Shown here piece after piece: positions 15,265 through 18,555 of a stretch of DNA of 18,555 bases (positions within the stretch are counted from its first letter, which is position 1; the number at the start of each line of letters is the position of its first letter). The notes beneath the pieces are model-generated. The model was not told where the DNA came from. It saw nothing but the letters and a program-made list of their open reading frames with translations, and made no database searches. This DNA is from an uncultured Veillonella sp. (GTDB lineage: Bacteria > Bacillota > Negativicutes > Veillonellales > Veillonellaceae), in contig USQK01000030.1 in NCBI GenBank assembly GCA_900556785.1, positions 1 to 18,555 of the forward strand, in the 5' to 3' direction. The position numbers and the translations under genes were made by a program.

Positions 15265-15274
15265 CATGTATAAT
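15246..15274 (+). promoter_or_regulatory. SRP RNA promoter (TTGACT, 17 bp, TATAAT)
   Basis: TTGACT (15246-15251) is one base from the -35 consensus, TATAAT (15269-15274) is exact, and the spacer is 17. The predicted start, about 15281, coincides with the first paired base of the SRP RNA. The -35 lies in the gltB terminator loop. Confidence 0.75.
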
Positions 15275-15281
15275 ATTTATA

Positions 15282-15422
15282 TTGCAATATTGGATCATGG
15301 CAGTTCTCGGGCCTGTGCAATGGGGGCCTGTGAATCGTGTCAGGACTGAGAGGTAGCAGCACTAAGCGGTAACCTTCATGTGCCACGGGGACCCCGGGGG
15401 CTGTCGTGATCGAATATTGCAA
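15282..15422 (+). ncRNA. ffs: Signal recognition particle RNA (small bacterial type, 4.5S-like)
   Basis: The conserved SRP domain IV tip is present at 15338-15360: GTCAGG, a GAGA tetraloop closed by ACT/GGT, then AGCAGC. It binds Ffh and directs co-translational membrane targeting. The core hairpin pairs CAGTTCTCGGG (15301-15311) with CCCGGGGGCTG (15393-15403) and CCTGTG (15312-15317) with CACGGG (15384-15389). Pairing continues outward: GATCA (15293-15297) with TGATC (15407-15411), and TTGCAATATT (15282-15291) with AATATTGCAA (15413-15422). The whole molecule would be about 141 bases as one long hairpin, longer than E. coli 4.5S; mature ends may be trimmed closer to 15300-15404. There is no Alu-like domain. 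The position just upstream of dnaX is the Firmicutes arrangement. Confidence 0.93.
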
Positions 15423-15423
15423 G

Positions 15424-15447
15424 GCGGCCTGTGGGGCCGCTTTTTTT
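15424..15447 (+). terminator. Terminator of the SRP RNA gene
   Basis: GCGGCC (15424-15429) pairs with GGCCGC (15435-15440) and is followed by seven T residues, starting one base after the SRP terminal stem ends. Confidence 0.9.
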
Positions 15448-15467
15448 ATGCCTAATTTTCTTGAATA

Positions 15468-15476
15468 TGGTATAAT
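15468..15476 (+). promoter_or_regulatory. Extended -10 promoter for dnaX
   Basis: TGGTATAAT is a consensus extended -10 with no recognisable -35; the -35 position falls right after the SRP terminator T run. The leader would be about 30 bases. Confidence 0.6.
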
Positions 15477-15512
15477 AAAGTATTGTAAGTTTCGGAAAAA
15501 GGGGGTGTTCCA

Positions 15513-18284
15513 ATGGCATATATTGCGCTATATCGTAAGTATCGACCGCAGACATTTACCGATGTGGTCGGTCAGCATCAGGTGTCTGATACATTGATGC
15601 GCGCTATCCGTGAGGATAAGGTAGCTCACGCCTATTTATTTGCCGGTCCGCGGGGGACTGGTAAGACGAGCATGGCGAAGATTTTTGCGCGCGCTATCAA
15701 CTGCGAGCATGGTCCAACGGATCACCCTTGTAACGAATGTAGTGCTTGTAAATCGATTTTGAGTGGACAGTCCATGGACGTTCTTGAAATCGACGCCGCA
15801 TCCAATCGCGGTATCGATGAGGTTCGTGCTCTTCGTGAAAGCGTCAAATTTATGCCTGTTGAGGGGCGTAAAAAGGTGTTCATTATAGACGAAGCCCACA
15901 TGCTCACTACAGAGGCGTGGAACGCGCTTTTAAAAACAATCGAAGAACCTCCTGCTCATGTGATGTTTATCTTTGCCACTACAGAAATTGAAAAATTGCC
16001 TGTTACTATCGTGTCTCGTTGTCAGCGGTACACTTTTAGACGCATTACATCTGATGATATCGCACAACGCTTATCTTACGTAGCAGAAAAAGAAGGCTTT
16101 AGCCTTGATTCTGCGGCAGCGCAGCTCATTGCTGTTCATGCAGATGGTGGCTTGCGTGATGCCTTGAGTATTTTAGACCAATGTGCAGGTATGGCAACGG
16201 GCTCTATTACACCGCAAGTGGTGGAAGAATTAATCGGTCTCGTAAGTAAGGAATGGATTATTCACTTCCTAGATGCTTTGCGTAACGGCGATGGTCCTAA
16301 AGTATTATCCTACGTTCACGATGCCTTGGCAGAAGGTCGCGATGCGACGCAAATTATGGAAGCCCTCATTCAACATGTGCGTGCCTTGCTCGTTGGTAAG
16401 GTGGCTCCTGATGCGGATGAGCTCAAGGTATACGATGCCTTTAAGGATGAGTTCCTAGCTCAGGCCAATAGCGTTGATTTCAATGAACTTAACCAATATG
16501 TGCGCAGTGCTCAATCCATCATGAATGATGCGAAACAAGTGGATAATCCACGAACCATCATCGAAATGGGCCTTCTAGTGCTTTGTGCTAAATTAGGCTC
16601 TGTTGATGAAAGCCTCGAAGACCGTGTATATGCACTAGAGGCTTCAGAACGGTCTGAGCGTAACGATTTATTGAACCGCATGGCTCAATTAGAACAACGC
16701 GGTTCAGCGGCTCCTACGCCTGCTTATGGTGCCAATGCATTTGGTCCGCCTAGCGGCTATGCAAATAGCTTTGTTCCTGTAGACAATACGGCTACTGCAC
16801 AGAGTACTCCTATGAGTAGTGCTCAAAATACTACTGTTGGTACAGTGCCTCCTCCAAGTGGTGTAGGCATGACACCGCCACCTGCGAGTGTAGGCATGAC
16901 ACCTCCACCGATGGGAGCACCAGGTAGCACACCGCCTCCTATGAATGGAGTGGGAATGGCTCCGCCTTCAATGGGCGGCGTTGGTATGGCACCACCACCA
17001 ACTACAAGTAGTGCACCAGAACGACCTGCTAGAAATCAAGCCAAAGGTCGTGGTAAAAAAGGCATTAGCACGCAAGCTATCATTAGTGATCAAATCTTGT
17101 CTGCTCAAGAGTATCGAAATATACAGTCTAATGTCATTAAATACTTGAAGGACAGCAATCGCAATATGACCTCCACCGTTATCGGTCAGGGGCAGCTTGT
17201 CTACGTAGACCAAAGTAAGGCTGTTATGGCCTTCAAAAATACATTGCACCTCAATGTAATGACTAATGAAGTAAACTTGGCAGAAGCGGCAGATGCTTTT
17301 ACCTATACACTGGGCTATCCAGTACATGTAGAAATCGTAGATGCTCTTACACAAGTTTACAAAGACTATAAAAAGGCTTCTGGTAGTACGACACAGCACC
17401 AAGTAAAAGCGCCACAACGACCACCAGAACCGATGGTTGATGTACAGAAAACCTCTGGCGGTCAGCCGACGCAAATGGATTTAACAAATCCATCTGCACC
17501 ACAAGGCACTAACAATGCATTAGTGGGAAATAGTTCAGCAGGAGCTAATAGCGCTCAAGGTAGTAACGCGTCACAAGCTCAACAACCTGCTGCACAGGCT
17601 GGAGGTTCAACTACTGAAAAACAAGCTAGCAAACCTGATTCTGCAGCAGTAGATGCGGCAAAGGCGGCAGCTTTGGCCTTCTTAGCGAAGAAGACGGGCG
17701 GTGCCAATGCTGCTAGCAGTAGTGTGAATACAGGTACAACAGTTGCTTCAGCAGAAGGTCAAACATCTGGCGGAGATGTGCCGATTACATCCTTTGATGG
17801 TAGTCCGTCTACTCAGGTTCCAGATGGAGAGATCCCTATCGAGTCGCTAGCAGGTTCTATTGAAGGTGATGATATTCCTGTTCATTCCTTTGATGATGTG
17901 CCTGTAGATGATATGGAGGAATCCTATGTATCATCCTTAGATGATATGCCACCACATCCGTTAGATAGTGTTACTGTTATTAGCGATGATGGGGAGGTCT
18001 TAGAACGCCCTATGGATAGCGGTGCACATATTGAGGTAGAAGCTGTCCCAAAGTCTAATGGGGGCGAACAGCAACAGGGAACCCCTTATCAAAGTGATGA
18101 TCATACTATGCTTTCACAAGCACCTATTGAAGTAGCGCCTATCGATAGCGTGACGGTAGCTCGTGAATATGCATGGGATCCAGAACATATGACAGAAGAG
18201 GAGCGAAACAATCCTCTTTTGGCAGAAACATTAGAGAAACTATCTGAAGATCACGACATCATCGTCGAGGTCATCGAAGAATAA
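15513..18284 (+). CDS. dnaX: DNA polymerase III subunit gamma/tau, with long disordered C-terminal insertion
   Basis: Clamp-loader ATPase of the replicative polymerase. The AAA+ module has Walker A GPRGTGKT (45-52), zinc ligands Cys64/73/76/79, Walker B VFIIDEAH (122-129) and the SRC arginine-finger motif (168-170); clamp-loader collar follows to about 370. A Pro/Gly/Met-rich linker (about 445-500) leads to a tau-like folded domain (about 528-620). Next comes a low-complexity stretch of about 250 residues rich in Ala, Ser, Gln, then Asp/Glu, and a C-terminal segment NPLLAETLEKLSEDHDIIVEV that resembles the end of other Firmicute DnaX proteins. At 923 residues it is far longer than the usual 550-650. 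ATG 15513 follows a G-rich ribosome site (about 15501-15505). An A6 run at codons 515-516 has a -1 stop two codons on, a possible gamma-producing site. Confidence 0.95.
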   Translation: MAYIALYRKYRPQTFTDVVGQHQVSDTLMRAIREDKVAHAYLFAGPRGTGKTSMAKIFARAINCEHGPTDHPCNECSACKSILSGQSMDVLEIDAASNRGIDEVRALRESVKFMPVEGRKKVFIIDEAHMLTTEAWNALLKTIEEPPAHVMFIFATTEIEKLPVTIVSRCQRYTFRRITSDDIAQRLSYVAEKEGFSLDSAAAQLIAVHADGGLRDALSILDQCAGMATGSITPQVVEELIGLVSKEWIIHFLDALRNGDGPKVLSYVHDALAEGRDATQIMEALIQHVRALLVGKVAPDADELKVYDAFKDEFLAQANSVDFNELNQYVRSAQSIMNDAKQVDNPRTIIEMGLLVLCAKLGSVDESLEDRVYALEASERSERNDLLNRMAQLEQRGSAAPTPAYGANAFGPPSGYANSFVPVDNTATAQSTPMSSAQNTTVGTVPPPSGVGMTPPPASVGMTPPPMGAPGSTPPPMNGVGMAPPSMGGVGMAPPPTTSSAPERPARNQAKGRGKKGISTQAIISDQILSAQEYRNIQSNVIKYLKDSNRNMTSTVIGQGQLVYVDQSKAVMAFKNTLHLNVMTNEVNLAEAADAFTYTLGYPVHVEIVDALTQVYKDYKKASGSTTQHQVKAPQRPPEPMVDVQKTSGGQPTQMDLTNPSAPQGTNNALVGNSSAGANSAQGSNASQAQQPAAQAGGSTTEKQASKPDSAAVDAAKAAALAFLAKKTGGANAASSSVNTGTTVASAEGQTSGGDVPITSFDGSPSTQVPDGEIPIESLAGSIEGDDIPVHSFDDVPVDDMEESYVSSLDDMPPHPLDSVTVISDDGEVLERPMDSGAHIEVEAVPKSNGGEQQQGTPYQSDDHTMLSQAPIEVAPIDSVTVAREYAWDPEHMTEEERNNPLLAETLEKLSEDHDIIVEVIEE
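16851..17000 (+). repeat. Degenerate repeats encoding VGM(T/A)PP(P/S) in the DnaX linker
   Basis: At least four copies of a VGM(T/A)PP unit, with interspersed STPPP, encode a flexible Pro/Gly/Met linker between the clamp-loader core and the tau-like domain. Such repeats can vary in copy number between strains. Confidence 0.7.
17770..17975 (+). repeat. Degenerate acidic repeats in the DnaX tail (D-x-P-I/V-x-S-F/L-D type)
   Basis: The encoded tail contains GDVPITSFDG, GEIPIESLAG, GDDIPVHSFDD and a weaker SSLDDMPPHPLDS. They recur about every 20-25 residues in an otherwise disordered acidic stretch. They look like short linear motifs. Confidence 0.55.
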
Positions 18285-18407
18285 ATTTTTGAGTATACCC
18301 GTTGGTCCTAAGGCCGTAGGTGACACATATGTTAAAATCTATGTCGCATGTTAGAGTTATGGGCATAGACAGTTAGTAAGGACAAGGTCCTAAAAGGAGG
18401 AATTACA
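18285..18407 (+). promoter_or_regulatory. dnaX-ebfC spacer with possible ribosome-site hairpin
   Basis: No terminator is visible, so read-through from dnaX is likely. AGGAC-AAG-GTCCT (18379-18391) forms a small hairpin just before AAAGGAGG (18393-18400), and its GTCCT could alternatively pair with the AGGA of that site. GGTCCTAA occurs twice (about 18304 and 18386). No clear promoter is seen. Confidence 0.3.
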
Positions 18408-18555
18408 ATGTTTGGTAAAGGTATGGGCAATATGGCTGGCATGATGAAAAAAGTTCAAAAAATGCAAGCAGATATGAAGAAAATGCAAGAAGAATTAAAA
18501 ACTCGTACAGTAGAGGCTTCCGTAGGTGGCGGTGCTGTAACAGTTGTGATGAACG
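18408..18555 (+). CDS. ebfC: YbaB/EbfC family nucleoid-associated protein (5' part, runs off the window)
   Basis: The first 49 residues are visible. The start MFGKGMGNMAGMMKKVQKMQ and the following Lys/Met/Glu-rich helix, then TRTVEASVGGGAVTVVMN, match the small YbaB/EbfC DNA-binding family (about 100-110 residues, dimeric, tweezer-like). ATG 18408 follows a strong AAAGGAGG (18393-18400) by 7 bases. It lies directly after dnaX, and in Firmicutes the next gene is usually recR, so a replication-repair operon is likely. The 3' end lies outside the window. Confidence 0.93.
   Translation, partial: MFGKGMGNMAGMMKKVQKMQADMKKMQEELKTRTVEASVGGGAVTVVMN

Noticed and set aside
15406..15597. Reading frame of 63 codons spanning the SRP 3' end and the dnaX start
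   Set aside because: It crosses the SRP RNA, its terminator and the dnaX promoter and has no ribosome site.
16945..17148. Plus-one frame overlapping the dnaX linker as a separate gene
   Set aside because: It is a shadow of the Pro-rich repeat region; the main frame continues through it. It matters only as the +1 product at the A6 run.

Overview
The window looks like chromosomal housekeeping DNA from a diderm Firmicute of the Negativicutes, most likely Veillonella or a close relative. That is an inference from three things: the order SRP RNA - dnaX - ybaB/ebfC, which is typical of Firmicutes; a lipoprotein RND-type adaptor, which implies an outer membrane; and the protein sequence style, AT-rich spacers and use of TTG starts. 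I ran no database search.

Layout. 1-433: spacer with two tandem hairpin-bearing repeats and a nested inverted repeat, then an extended -10 promoter. 434-1249 (+): ferredoxin-nitroreductase fusion, convergent with a MetQ-type methionine-binding lipoprotein (1322-2140, -), sharing a bidirectional terminator. 2141-2403: divergent regulatory spacer rich in dyads. 2404-3570 (+): YqhD-type NADPH alcohol/aldehyde reductase. 3760-4804 (+): azlC-azlD branched-chain amino acid exporter, overlapping, both probably starting at TTG. 4871-5722 (-): aldo/keto reductase, divergent from an orphan efflux adaptor lipoprotein (5834-6952, +), with a large dyad over the promoter between them. 7005-10149 (+): a DUF2156 protein, then an Eis-like acetyltransferase and an RluA-family pseudouridine synthase in a tight pair. 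10150-10605: a 456-bp spacer with tandem hairpin repeats, palindromes and a terminator. 10606-15186 (+): glutamate synthase large subunit with no small subunit beside it. 15282-15422: SRP RNA. 15513-18284 (+): an unusually long dnaX. 18408 to the end: start of ybaB/ebfC.

The genes form several independent units: redox/carbonyl detoxification (nitroreductase, YqhD, aldo/keto reductase), amino acid transport and nitrogen assimilation (MetQ, AzlCD, GltB), RNA/protein modification (RluA, Eis, DUF2156), and protein targeting plus replication (SRP RNA, DnaX, EbfC). Promoters often carry an extended -10 (TGnTATAAT) with a poor -35, and two of them overlap or abut the preceding terminator.

No wholly new multi-gene system is evident. 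The most interesting signals are the A6 run in dnaX with a -1 stop two codons later (possible tau/gamma programme), the long disordered insertion in DnaX with acidic repeats, the SRP RNA whose ends pair by an extra stem, the probable AUU start of the DUF2156 gene, the 40-bp dyad over the adaptor promoter, and the tandem hairpin repeats before gltB.
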